From Armatimonadota bacterium (lineage in GTDB: Bacteria; Armatimonadota; Fimbriimonadia; Fimbriimonadales; Fimbriimonadaceae): DNA of 64,000 bases. This document shows, one piece after another, positions 53,501 to 61,129 of this stretch (the first letter of the stretch is position 1; each line of letters opens with the position of its first letter). The stretch lies in the NCBI GenBank assembly GCA_016789105.1, contig JAEURN010000008.1, positions 124,001 to 188,000 of the forward strand, in the 5' to 3' direction. The notes under the pieces were generated by a model. The model ran no database searches. It saw nothing but the letters and a program-made list of their open reading frames with translations, and was not told where the DNA came from. The position numbers were made by a program, and so were the translations under genes.

Positions 53501-53700
53501 TGGTGAACGGCAAGGCCCCCGCCGAGCAGATTGCCACCCAAGCCGGATTTGCCGGATACCTCCCGCTGGCCTACGATGCGATGACCCGCGTCATCACCGG
53601 CGACCTGGACTGCACCACCGCCAAGCGCCTCGCCTCGTTCAGCCGACGCGAACTTTCGGCCATCAGCCGAATGGACACCTGGCGCACGCAAGCCAGCTAA
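50548..53700 (+). CDS. Degenerate GspE/PilB-type ATPase with long proline-rich N-terminal region
   Basis: The first 500 of 1050 residues are disordered, rich in Pro, Ala and Glu, with no fold recognised. Residues 500-640 are a GspE/MshE N-terminal domain (ELRIGDVLLKHKLVAPAQLE, KLGQVLVSMGLISERRLLQV). The C-terminal 400 residues follow the PilB/GspE ATPase layout, but Walker A is TGSARSGKEATS (normally GPTGSGKTTT) and Walker B is ILVGELQLEED, lacking the GEIRDxET residues. The CLHCRCG...CDQCNQTG zinc motif is kept. It is likely a non-hydrolysing paralogue acting as a type IV pilus or secretion regulator. Confidence 0.85.
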   Translation: MGERFNWDRLLKRKPEKEQDNTIQLPTEPPGAPIAPLQASNPFPAPAAEPAPVAATAPPAQAPANRAPLVIEWDEFQSSAPEPTEPLAPIPIEPPAGRAPSGIGFWERLGQETTSAMATQPESQPTPEITGWTDVELTPAVDPVQTPTESSLMAGTRPAESYAPIETPYIRPSEEEIRTKTDAIATSPLWDEQPAAPEQPVQPPVFETPAPAAHTPPVAPDAEPPAAETPAVEAPTGLRAIPTKESVDMDDWLNGVESSPAATSPAPEFAPQTPEPAIPEISAPVEFSTPPVIGETTVLEQTAENTHLEAQSIDVQEDASLEPDQIWSDSMNGVPDNPIQPPSQESSLESWSNPTEAFGPEPLAQLAEGADAVVPPVAPPVFEPQSQEIEPETVLASPVGPSITADLATPEPESWTDQPAVHGAEAMAEPSLDEPQAADAPPTDGLVAQSNPNDFWASIASAKPQTSTAASPEPLAVAPEPIVEPAQAPDASMEAIDAQADSERELRIGDVLLKHKLVAPAQLERALARQRDSKEKLGQVLVSMGLISERRLLQVLATQKGVSPWHLEDDAPSQDALALVDHETCRLFQVLPVAVRGDLLLLAMRDSDDHEALAAVRTASGKRVEPVLADEARLASTIDMAYGVAREHHSTIVEGMVEIAHEHEVNLSDGDIVNPERPDHLSALFRELSADAKRKGATSITVAQGADMGEILYRIHGRLCPVQKIPASLANSIVANAKSAMEEGQTPFEIGAGCKVALTTGKQGENFVLTLPQAAREVVGLEAMDIEPENLKLLRDLIDRPYGLFLVTGSARSGKEATSMAIAQELERQGRAVTRANEGESIAEQIQLAVTSESEVILVGELQLEEDVRAAVKAASSGHLIIAETTANDAPTAIQQVICNGADPYLLATVLNGVWCQAVAPKLCLHCRCGQALTDSQRELLDQYGQRQVTQVFEAKGCDQCNQTGVSGEIVLSEVMPVSSDVSLLVNGKAPAEQIATQAGFAGYLPLAYDAMTRVITGDLDCTTAKRLASFSRRELSAISRMDTWRTQAS

Positions 53701-53709
53701 CACAGTGGG

Positions 53710-53734
53710 GCCGGGCCGCCAAAGGCGGCCCGGC
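53710..53734. terminator. GC-rich hairpin after the GspE-like gene
   Basis: GCCGGGCCGCC and GGCGGCCCGGC form a perfect 11-bp stem with an AAA loop 9 nt after the stop codon. There is no T-tract, so it may act as a Rho-assisted or processing structure rather than a strict intrinsic terminator. Confidence 0.5.
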
Positions 53735-53792
53735 ATCCCGGACCCCAGCGGTCTTAACAGGGCCGCAGTAAACTCGGGTTTCAAGGAACACC

Positions 53793-54803
53793 ATGGCTGT
53801 CAAAGTTGGAATCAACGGATTTGGACGGATCGGGCGGCTTTCGCTGCGCACGATGCTGGAACGGTGCAAAGGCGAAATCGATGTCGTTGCCATTAACGAC
53901 CTGACCGATACGGAAACGAACGCCCACCTCTTCAAATACGACACCGTTTACGGGTCTTACAACGGCACGGTCTCGCACGACGAGAAAAGCATCACCGTCG
54001 ACGGCGACCGGTTCCAGGTTTTCTCCGAGCGCGAGCCGGGCAACATCCCCTGGGGAGATGTCGGAGCCGACATCGTGCTGGAGTGCACCGGATTCTTCAC
54101 CGATGCAACCAAGGCCGCAGCCCACCGCGATGCCGGGGCCAAAAAAGTCATCATCTCCGCCCCCGCCAAGAATGAAGACGTCACACTCGTCTTGGGGGTC
54201 AACGACGACATGTACGACCCGGCCAGCCACCACGTGGTCAGCAACGCCAGCTGCACCACCAACGGCCTTGCCCCGGTGGCTAAGGTGTTGCATGAGCGGT
54301 TCGGGATCGAAAAAGGCCTCCTGACAACCGTCCACGCCTACACCAACAGCCAAGCCACGGTCGACACGGCCCGCAAAGGGCTGCGCGACAGCCGGGCAGC
54401 CGCCGAAAATGTTGTGCCCAGCAGCACTGGTGCCGCCAAAGCGGTCGGGCTCGTCATCCCAGAACTGAAAGGGAAGTTCACGGGCATGGCATTCCGGGTA
54501 CCGGTCCCCACCGTGAGCGTTGTGGACTTCACCGCGGTATTGAGCAAAGTCGCCTCGGTCGAGGAGATCAATGCGGCCATGAAGGAGTACGCCGAGGGCC
54601 CGATGAAGGGCATCTTGCTCTATTCGGACGAAGAATTGGTTTCCAGCGACCTGCGGGGTAACCCGCACAGCTCCATTTTCAGTGCGGTCGACACGGTCGC
54701 CATCGACGAGATGGTCAAAGCCGTGGCGTGGTATGACAACGAATGGGGTTACAGCTGCCGGATAGCCGATTTGACAAAGTTCATCGCCGACAAAGGACTT
54801 TAA
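53793..54803 (+). CDS. gapA: Type I glyceraldehyde-3-phosphate dehydrogenase
   Basis: The 336-residue glycolytic enzyme oxidises glyceraldehyde-3-phosphate with NAD+. VGINGFGRIGRLSLR is the nucleotide-binding start, VVAINDLTD the cofactor-specificity loop, SNASCTTNGLAP the active site with catalytic Cys154, and VWYDNEWGYSCR-type sequence (AWYDNEWGYSCR) the C-terminal signature. AAGGAAC precedes the ATG, and TAAACT at 53768-53773 may be the -10 box. A membrane protein gene starts immediately after the stop. Confidence 0.98.
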   Translation: MAVKVGINGFGRIGRLSLRTMLERCKGEIDVVAINDLTDTETNAHLFKYDTVYGSYNGTVSHDEKSITVDGDRFQVFSEREPGNIPWGDVGADIVLECTGFFTDATKAAAHRDAGAKKVIISAPAKNEDVTLVLGVNDDMYDPASHHVVSNASCTTNGLAPVAKVLHERFGIEKGLLTTVHAYTNSQATVDTARKGLRDSRAAAENVVPSSTGAAKAVGLVIPELKGKFTGMAFRVPVPTVSVVDFTAVLSKVASVEEINAAMKEYAEGPMKGILLYSDEELVSSDLRGNPHSSIFSAVDTVAIDEMVKAVAWYDNEWGYSCRIADLTKFIADKGL

Positions 54804-55280
54804 ATGCCATTCGAACCTCTGGGAACCGACGAACCCCGAGAGGAATCCAACACCCCCCGGCGCGCAAAGAGCTTTGAGAACGAGCTCGTCGGGGGGTGTT
54901 TCACTATCCTGGGTGGGAGCGTCCTCATTTTCCTCCTCACCTGGTGGCCATTTTTGACTGGCGACACGTTGACGCTTGAGCGGCTTTTGGGCGCGGTTGG
55001 ATTTGCCTTGGTGCCCGTTTTGATCGCTGGTGCCGTCATGACCCGTTTGGCCAAACTCACGGGGGCGATCGCCTTTGCCGCGGGGATGTTTGCCGGGGCG
55101 ATGTTCCTGTTTCTTAACCTCAACATCAATTTCGCCGGTGCGAATTCGCCCGACGCGCCCCGTCCCGATTACCCGGATGTTTGGCGGTGGATCGTCCCGC
55201 TCGCCTGGTTTTTGGTTGGGCTGGTCGTTATGCTTTTTGCCTACGGAAATCCGGGGCGGAACACTGAAGGCCAAGGCTGA
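54804..55280 (+). CDS. Uncharacterised membrane protein
   Basis: The 158-residue protein starts directly after the gapA stop codon (TAAATG), so translation is probably coupled. A charged N-terminus of about 28 residues is followed by four hydrophobic helices: LGGSVLIFLLTWWPFL, GAVGFALVPVLIAGAVM, AIAFAAGMFAGAMFLFL and IVPLAWFLVGLVVMLFA. No family or active residues are recognised. The link to gapA may be only transcriptional. Confidence 0.75.
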   Translation: MPFEPLGTDEPREESNTPRRAKSFENELVGGCFTILGGSVLIFLLTWWPFLTGDTLTLERLLGAVGFALVPVLIAGAVMTRLAKLTGAIAFAAGMFAGAMFLFLNLNINFAGANSPDAPRPDYPDVWRWIVPLAWFLVGLVVMLFAYGNPGRNTEGQG

Positions 55281-55325
55281 ATCCACCGATCATCCTGATA
55301 GGCTTAGGCCGGAGAGTGATTGCGC

Positions 55326-55736
55326 GTGGCGTACCCAAATGCATCGGTTCAGCAATATCGAAAAGCATCGATCGATTCCGCGACCCCACTCCAGTTGGTC
55401 GTCATGCTCTACGACGGGGCCATTCGGTTCCTGAACCAGGCCCGGGTGGCCATGCAACACCACAACCTGGAAAAGCAGAATGAATATTGCCTGCGCGCCC
55501 AAGACATTGTTTCTGAGCTGATTTGCTGCCTGGACACTGCGCGTGGCGGAGAAGTGGCTTCCAGCTTGTTTTCGCTCTATTCGTTCGTCTTCGACCGGAT
55601 TGTGCAAGCCAACCTCCAGGACGACGTGAACTACTTGGATCAGGCGATGCGCGTCCTCACCGAACTCCGGGAAAGCTGGTCCCAGCTTGAACAGATGTCC
55701 AATGGGGCCAAACAGGGGCTTGCCAATGCCAGCTGA
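55326..55736 (+). CDS. fliS: Flagellar export chaperone FliS
   Basis: FliS binds flagellin in the cytoplasm and prevents premature polymerisation. The 136-residue helical protein begins with AYPNASVQQYRKASIDSATP, has LVVMLYDGAIRFLNQARVAM (the family signature) and YLDQAMRVLTELRESW. The GTG at 55326, 9 nt after GGAGAG, is preferred to a TTG two codons earlier. It overlaps the next gene by 11 nt. No other flagellar structural gene is in the window, though the chemotaxis operon is. Confidence 0.92.
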   Translation: MAYPNASVQQYRKASIDSATPLQLVVMLYDGAIRFLNQARVAMQHHNLEKQNEYCLRAQDIVSELICCLDTARGGEVASSLFSLYSFVFDRIVQANLQDDVNYLDQAMRVLTELRESWSQLEQMSNGAKQGLANAS

Positions 55737-56061
55737 CGAACTCCAACATCAAGTCGACCGGTTTGTCGCGCTTTCGCTGCTCATTGACGAGGAGCTCTTG
55801 GGCCCCGATTTGGACGGCTTGCAAGAACTGTTCAGCCAACGGCAAAAGTGCCTTGACCGGCTGCAGGAACTGACCGCATCGGGCCATGACTTGACCCTGA
55901 AACAGAAACAGATCCTTGCCCAACAGGATGATTACACGCAAGCCGTGATCCAACGTTTGCAGACCGATCTGAGGTTGGAAGCAGGGCAACAATCGCGCCG
56001 CCGCCAATCCCGGCGGGCCTACTCAGACGAAGCCAAACCGCATTACGAATTGACGGGTTGA
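55726..56061 (+). CDS. FliT-like helical protein downstream of fliS
   Basis: The 111-residue protein is almost entirely helical and coiled-coil-like (VDRFVALSLLIDEELLGPDL, QELFSQRQKCLDRLQELTAS, QAVIQRLQTDLRLEAGQQSR). It starts within the fliS end. Position and composition match a FliT-type flagellar chaperone, but FliT is poorly conserved and no diagnostic motif is visible; the assignment rests on context. Confidence 0.6.
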   Translation: MPADELQHQVDRFVALSLLIDEELLGPDLDGLQELFSQRQKCLDRLQELTASGHDLTLKQKQILAQQDDYTQAVIQRLQTDLRLEAGQQSRRRQSRRAYSDEAKPHYELTG

Positions 56062-56077
56062 AGACCCGATTGATCAA

Positions 56078-56117
56078 AACGAGGAAGGCCCCGCCAATTG
56101 GCGGGGCCTTCCTCGTT
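56078..56117. terminator. Strong bidirectional terminator between fliS/T and the secreted-protein gene
   Basis: AACGAGGAAGGCCCCGCC and GGCGGGGCCTTCCTCGTT form a perfect 18-bp stem with an AATT loop. The minus side continues TTTTGATC, giving a proper U-tract for the gene ending at 56129. It also closes the fliS transcript. Confidence 0.85.
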
Positions 56118-56128
56118 GCGGACTAACC

Positions 56129-58303
56129 TTACAGTTCGTTGATTGTCAGCTGCCCGAAGTCGGTGCTGAAATCAAAGGCATCCGGGACACCGCCCCGGCG
56201 CGGGATGGTGTTGAGCAACACGACCCGGATGGTCATGTTGCCGGTGCCCCCGGCCCGGTACTTGGCGATCTCGGCTGTGGTGAAGACCCGTTGGAACGCG
56301 GTCGGCGTGGTCTTGGCCCGGATCGACGATAGAAGGTCGAAGTTTCCGGTCTGGTCGTTCTTTGCATAGACGAAGGCACTCACGCCTTCGATCGACGCCG
56401 AGAAGCTCAGATCCAACCGGCCACCGTCAACCAACCCGTTGGTCGGAATGACCGCCTCGTAACCGGCATAGTTGCCCCGGTTGGTTTGGACGCCACTGTT
56501 GAGGACATATTGGTCGCTGTCGCCGAGTGCATTGAAGCTCGCTGCATTCCCGGAAACGAGGTTCCCAAAGATCGGGGTGACCGAGAGGACGTTGCGGATC
56601 GCGACGGTGCTCGATTTCACCCGGAACTTGAAGATTTCGGTGCCCCACCGGAGCGAAGCATTGGAAAACACCTCGTGGCTGGCCCAGAAGGAATCTGCGG
56701 CAGACGGGTCGACGCCGATCCCCGCGTAGTCACCCCAGCGGCTGGTCAGGTCGGTCGCGTTGGCAATCGTGAAGTTCGGCGAGGAGGCGAACACCTGGGG
56801 TGTTCCCATCTGGCCAAGGGGGTCAGTGTCTTTGCGGCCGACTGCGGCAACTTTGGGAGTCCCATTTTCGCTGGCGTCGGTCAGGACGATGGCAATAGAA
56901 CCTTGGGAGTTGCGGGAGATCGCCGGCATCAGGAACGACCGGCCGTTGCCCATGGTGCTCTTCACATCACCGGCTTGGCGCAAGGTCGGGTTGTTGGCGG
57001 CGGGCCAACTGTTGAGCCTGAGTTCGCCCCACCGGACCTTGGTTTGCCGGGGTGCCGGTTCATCCAAGCTGCTGCTGTCGTATCCGTCGGCATCAATCCC
57101 GTTGTTGCAGGTAAAGGCGAACTGCAGGAAATCGCCGGTGCGAGAGACATCCATCATCCGGTCGCCGATCGTGTCGATCATGAACCCGCCGGTTTGGGCA
57201 CCTTCGGCTTGCCAAACAAACACTGGGAACGAAACGGAATCGAAGGTCAGGGTCGGCGGATCGACATCGTCCCTCAACCCAACCATTTCACAGGTCGGAT
57301 CGACCGGAACCACCCCACCGAACAAGAATGGGAACCCGAGCATCACACCAACCGGGGTACCGGGGCCAGCCAAGTACTTTTTGGCCAACGAAACCGAAAA
57401 GCCGCCCAAATCCGCAACAAACAGTTCGTGATCTGTTTTGCGGATCATGAACAGGACGGCGGAGACATTGCCGTTGGCAAACGGGAAAGCGTTGAACGTG
57501 CAAACCCAGCTGTCCGGACTGGTTGTCAAGGTCGGGTAGTCACCCCAGCGAGGGCGGTTGCCGCTATCGTTGGTGATGTTGTCCACTTTGGCGATCATCC
57601 AGTTGCCGTTGGGGTTGGAGTCGTCTGAAATGGCGAGGTGGTAGTAAGACTTGTTGTTATTGAAGTCGACATCCAACACGCAAATCACGAATTGGTTGGT
57701 GTCGTAGTCGTAAACAACGCGTGGGTCGAAGGCAAAATCGCCAGCACGGGGCAGAAAGCCGCTGGCGCTCAACGGCTGCAGATATTCCAGCTTCCCGTTC
57801 TTTTTGTTGTAAAAGGCGACCATCGTGTTGACGATCTGCACGATGTGGGTCGGGCCGACCGCCATGTGGGTGTCCGGCGGGAACGAGCCGTTGAAACCGA
57901 TACCCGGGAATTTGGAATCCATCAGCAGGTTGAAGGCCCCAGAAGCGGAGCCGAGCTCAACGCTTTCTTGCTGGGCCGCTTTGGATTGCCGCTGCCGGAT
58001 TTCCTCCAACGTGAGCGAAGGTTGGAATAGAACCGAAGGATTACTCGGCTTCACACCCTTGGCCGTCACCATGCGGGCAATTTGCGGGAACTTGGACGTG
58101 GTGTCGATTTGGGACCAAGTCACCCGGCCCGTGGCCCGTTGCATCGGCCGCACTTCGCCAGGCTTGCCAAACGGCGTGACCTGCATGCGCGCCGGATCGA
58201 CGGTTGGGCGGGGTTGCGCCATCGAAACCGCAGCCAACGCCGCCGCTCCAAAGGCGATGAGAGAAGCCCGCACAGCTCCCCGTGTCTTACTGAAAAATCC
58301 CAT
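56129..58303 (-). CDS. Large secreted protein of unknown function
   Basis: The ATG at 58303 gives 724 residues with a clear signal peptide (ASLIAFGAAALAAVSMAQPR). The middle (about residues 120-500) looks like a beta-propeller or BNR-type fold, with GFNGSFPPDTHMAVGPTHIV, RVVYDYDTNQFVICVLDVDF and WGDYAGIGVDPSAADSFWAS. The C-terminal 150 residues look like a beta-sandwich (VIPTNGLVDGGRLDLSFSAS). The PPDTHMAVGP pattern recurs in secreted bacterial proteins of unknown activity. No enzyme motif is visible; it may be a surface or extracellular matrix protein. Confidence 0.85.
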   Translation of the reverse strand: MGFFSKTRGAVRASLIAFGAAALAAVSMAQPRPTVDPARMQVTPFGKPGEVRPMQRATGRVTWSQIDTTSKFPQIARMVTAKGVKPSNPSVLFQPSLTLEEIRQRQSKAAQQESVELGSASGAFNLLMDSKFPGIGFNGSFPPDTHMAVGPTHIVQIVNTMVAFYNKKNGKLEYLQPLSASGFLPRAGDFAFDPRVVYDYDTNQFVICVLDVDFNNNKSYYHLAISDDSNPNGNWMIAKVDNITNDSGNRPRWGDYPTLTTSPDSWVCTFNAFPFANGNVSAVLFMIRKTDHELFVADLGGFSVSLAKKYLAGPGTPVGVMLGFPFLFGGVVPVDPTCEMVGLRDDVDPPTLTFDSVSFPVFVWQAEGAQTGGFMIDTIGDRMMDVSRTGDFLQFAFTCNNGIDADGYDSSSLDEPAPRQTKVRWGELRLNSWPAANNPTLRQAGDVKSTMGNGRSFLMPAISRNSQGSIAIVLTDASENGTPKVAAVGRKDTDPLGQMGTPQVFASSPNFTIANATDLTSRWGDYAGIGVDPSAADSFWASHEVFSNASLRWGTEIFKFRVKSSTVAIRNVLSVTPIFGNLVSGNAASFNALGDSDQYVLNSGVQTNRGNYAGYEAVIPTNGLVDGGRLDLSFSASIEGVSAFVYAKNDQTGNFDLLSSIRAKTTPTAFQRVFTTAEIAKYRAGGTGNMTIRVVLLNTIPRRGGVPDAFDFSTDFGQLTINEL

Positions 58304-58431
58304 GGTGTGCACCTTGATGGATCGACCCCATGCCGAAATCATCCGGACAAGGGCCCATTCCCCTCAATTATGTCGGCCCAGCCGACTCAAAAGCAAGCGC
58401 AAGACCGCCTGAAAGCGGTAACTTGACGGCC

Positions 58432-59548
58432 ATGTTGACCCATGAGCAACAGGAAGCGCTGTCGGAGGCGAGCGGCCGCCTCGACGCTATTAGGGGGCAT
58501 CTTTGACCTCCCCCGCCTTAAAACCCAACTCGCTGAACTAGAAGAAGCAGCGGGACAACCAAATTTTTGGGACGATCCGCAAGCCGCGCAAACCCACCTG
58601 CGGAAAATCTCACGCAACAAAGGCACCATCCAGCCCTTCGAGTCACTTCAAAACAAGCTCGATGAAATCCTCGAATTTTACGAACTCTTAAAACTCGAGC
58701 CCGAGCCGGAACTTGAAAAGGACGCCGACAAGCAGGCCCTGGCCTTTTTGGCCGACTTGGATGCCTATGAGTTGCAAACCCTCCTCAGCGGAGAGTACGA
58801 CGATCGCAACTGCATCGTCGAAATCAGCGCTGGCGCCGGGGGATCCGAAGCCTGCGACTGGGCGAGCATCCTTTACCGGATGTACACCCGGTGGGCCGAA
58901 CTCAAAAAATACAAAGTCGAAGTGATCTCCGAAACACCCGGAGACGTGGTCGGCTACCGCAACATCACGTTTGAGGTCAACGGGGCCAACGCCTATGGCT
59001 ACCTGAAGGCCGAAGGCGGCGTCCACCGGTTGGTACGCATCTCTCCATTCGACTCAAACGCCCGACGCCACACATCCTTCTGCCGAGTCGAAGTCCTGCC
59101 CGAAGTCGAGGCCACCGAAGTCGAAATCAACCCCGACGACATCAAGGAAGAGACCCTCCGCGCCTCCGGGGCCGGGGGCCAGCACGTCAACAAAACCGAA
59201 AGCGCCGTCCGCATCACCCACATCCCCACCGGGATCGTCGTCCAGTGCCAAAACGAGCGGAGCCAACACAAAAACCGCGCCTCTGTTTACAAGATGCTCG
59301 CTTCCAAACTCGCCGAAGTCCAGCGACTGGAAGACGAAAAGAAGATGAAGGATATCCGTGGCGACATCGGGCCGGCCGAATGGGGGCGCCAAATCCGCAG
59401 CTACGTGATGCAGCCTTACACGATGGTCAAAGACCACCGAACCGGGCACGAGACTGGAAACGTCCTTGCCGTGATGGACGGGGAAATCGACGGGTTCATC
59501 GAGGCGTTCCTGAAACGGCCCCCCGACCCCGATGCGTTTATCGAATAA
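58432..59548 (+). CDS. prfB: Peptide chain release factor 2, expressed by programmed +1 frameshift
   Basis: RF2 recognises UAA and UGA. Codons 1-24 (58432-58503, [20 protein letters not shown] then RGHL) end at an in-frame TGA. Shifting +1 at CTT skips T58504 and continues [18 protein letters not shown] to 59548, giving 371 residues in all. The SPF anticodon-mimic ([11 protein letters not shown]) and catalytic GGQ ([10 protein letters not shown]) motifs are present. Because RF2 decodes the UGA, low RF2 favours the frameshift: autoregulation. An ATG at 58442 in the downstream frame gives an unrelated N-terminus and is not the real start. Confidence 0.96.
58492..58507 (+). promoter_or_regulatory. 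prfB programmed +1 frameshift site
   Basis: AGGGGG (58492-58497, internal Shine-Dalgarno), a 3-nt spacer CAT, then CTTTGAC (58501-58507). This matches the E. coli prfB site in sequence and spacing, including the C after TGA that weakens termination. Confidence 0.95.
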
Positions 59549-59554
59549 GCCCGC

Positions 59555-61129
59555 ATGACCCCCGCCCTCCTTGGATTCGCCATCGCCCTCGCCGGGCCGG
59601 AACCGGCCCCCCTGCCCCCAATCGGGACCAACCAGGCCTACCAGCAAGGCGTCAAGGAAGTCGCCGGCCTGCTCGAAAACGGCCAGTTCGCAGATGCTGC
59701 CAAACGGGCATCGAACTTGCCAAAGACCGAATTCACGGTCGCCGTCAAATCAGATGGCGTCGATGCCGACACTCTCGCCCTCTTCAAAAAATCGGTCGAT
59801 GCGTCAATCGATGCCTGGCAAAGGGCCGTGCCGGGGCTCAAGGTTTCCTTTGCCGCCAAAGCCGACCTCCTCATCACTTTGGTTGGCGAAATCGATGGAA
59901 CCAAGACTCTTGCCCTCTTCCCGAGCCCGGATCCGGCGGAGCCTGCCCTAGAAGCCGTCGTGGCGGTCAAACGGTTGAGCACCAAGGCCGTCATCGACTC
60001 CAATATCATGACGGCGGAAGCCAATTTCGCCATCGGCCAGTATCTTGGGCTCGAACAGGTGCCGTCGCCGATGGCGACCATGTTCCGCATCGACGGGTTT
60101 GGGGTCCGGAGTCTCAAGGTCGATTCAACGGCGGCTCAGCTTGCCAAAACAACGCTGGCCCAATCGCAGATTCTTCGCGGCCATGCAAAGTCTAAAACAA
60201 AAGTCGAGGCCGCCTTTCCCGGTTGCTTCGTCGCCACCCAGGACATCGATTTCAAGACGGTCACCCAAGGCGAACCGCAATATTTCCAATTCGAGGTCGT
60301 CAACCGCGGGCGGGCGCCGCTGACCTTTGTCATTCAGCCGGATTGCTCCTGCTTCCGGATCGATTACAACCCCGTTGTGGAGCCCGGGCAAACCGGGATC
60401 GTCTCGATCGCCATGTCCACAACCGAATTCCAGGGGCACCAGGATAAGGGGCTGTTCCTTTACACCAACGATGCCGAAACGCCCACCCGTCGCATCAGCG
60501 TGCACGGCACCATCAAGCCGGCCTACCAATTCACAACCGGATGGCCGACCGAGAAGACGTTCGCCATGACCCCCTCCGGCGTGAAAATCCAATACTTCCT
60601 CTATGCGGACGGCCCGTTGCCGTTTGAACCCCGCAAAGTCGCCGTTTCCGGGGTTGCCGCCGCAACAACATTCGCCCCATACGAAGGCCCGGTGCCCGGT
60701 GTCGAAGGCAATGTCAAAGGCTACCGGTTCGAAATTTTGGTCAGCCCTTCCTCGCCGGTCGGCCGGAACCTTGGGGCGATCGTCGTGCAGACAGACTCTG
60801 AAGTCTTTCCCACCGTCGCCGCCAACTTCTTTGTCCAAAAGGGCGTCGACGTGAGCCCAAAATCGATCTACCTCGGCGACATTCAAGGCATCGGCGAAGC
60901 TTGGGCGATCCTCACCGGGATGGACGACAAGTTCGAAGCTGTTTCCGCCGAATCCGCTGACCCCCGAATCGTGCCCACCCTCGAAAAACTCAAGCCTGGT
61001 GTGTGGAGGCTGCGCACGACCGTCAAACCCGGCGGGTTCAAGGGCAGCTTGGCGGGGACCGTGACGGTCAAGACGAACGACCCCGATTCCCCGACCATCG
61101 TGGTGGCGGTCCAGGGTTATGTCAAATAG
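59555..61129 (+). CDS. Secreted DUF1573 domain protein
   Basis: The 524-residue protein has a short signal-like start (MTPALLGFAIALAGPEPAP). An N-terminal region of about 200 residues has no confident assignment (FKKSVDASIDAWQRAVPGLK, VVAVKRLSTKAVIDSNIMTA). A DUF1573 Ig-like domain follows near residue 235 (QYFQFEVVNRGRAPLTFVIQ, PDCSCFRIDY, VEPGQTGIVSIAMSTTEFQG, then LYTNDAETPTRRISVHG). Another Ig-like domain lies at the C-terminus (LAGTVTVKTNDPDSPTIVV). DUF1573 proteins are periplasmic and often lie beside cytochrome genes, as here: the next gene overlaps by 11 nt. Confidence 0.86.
   Translation: MTPALLGFAIALAGPEPAPLPPIGTNQAYQQGVKEVAGLLENGQFADAAKRASNLPKTEFTVAVKSDGVDADTLALFKKSVDASIDAWQRAVPGLKVSFAAKADLLITLVGEIDGTKTLALFPSPDPAEPALEAVVAVKRLSTKAVIDSNIMTAEANFAIGQYLGLEQVPSPMATMFRIDGFGVRSLKVDSTAAQLAKTTLAQSQILRGHAKSKTKVEAAFPGCFVATQDIDFKTVTQGEPQYFQFEVVNRGRAPLTFVIQPDCSCFRIDYNPVVEPGQTGIVSIAMSTTEFQGHQDKGLFLYTNDAETPTRRISVHGTIKPAYQFTTGWPTEKTFAMTPSGVKIQYFLYADGPLPFEPRKVAVSGVAAATTFAPYEGPVPGVEGNVKGYRFEILVSPSSPVGRNLGAIVVQTDSEVFPTVAANFFVQKGVDVSPKSIYLGDIQGIGEAWAILTGMDDKFEAVSAESADPRIVPTLEKLKPGVWRLRTTVKPGGFKGSLAGTVTVKTNDPDSPTIVVAVQGYVK

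Noticed and set aside
53781-55286. Minus-strand open frame (about 501 codons) opposite gapA and the following membrane gene
   Set aside because: Shadow of two plus-strand coding genes, with low-complexity composition and no motif.
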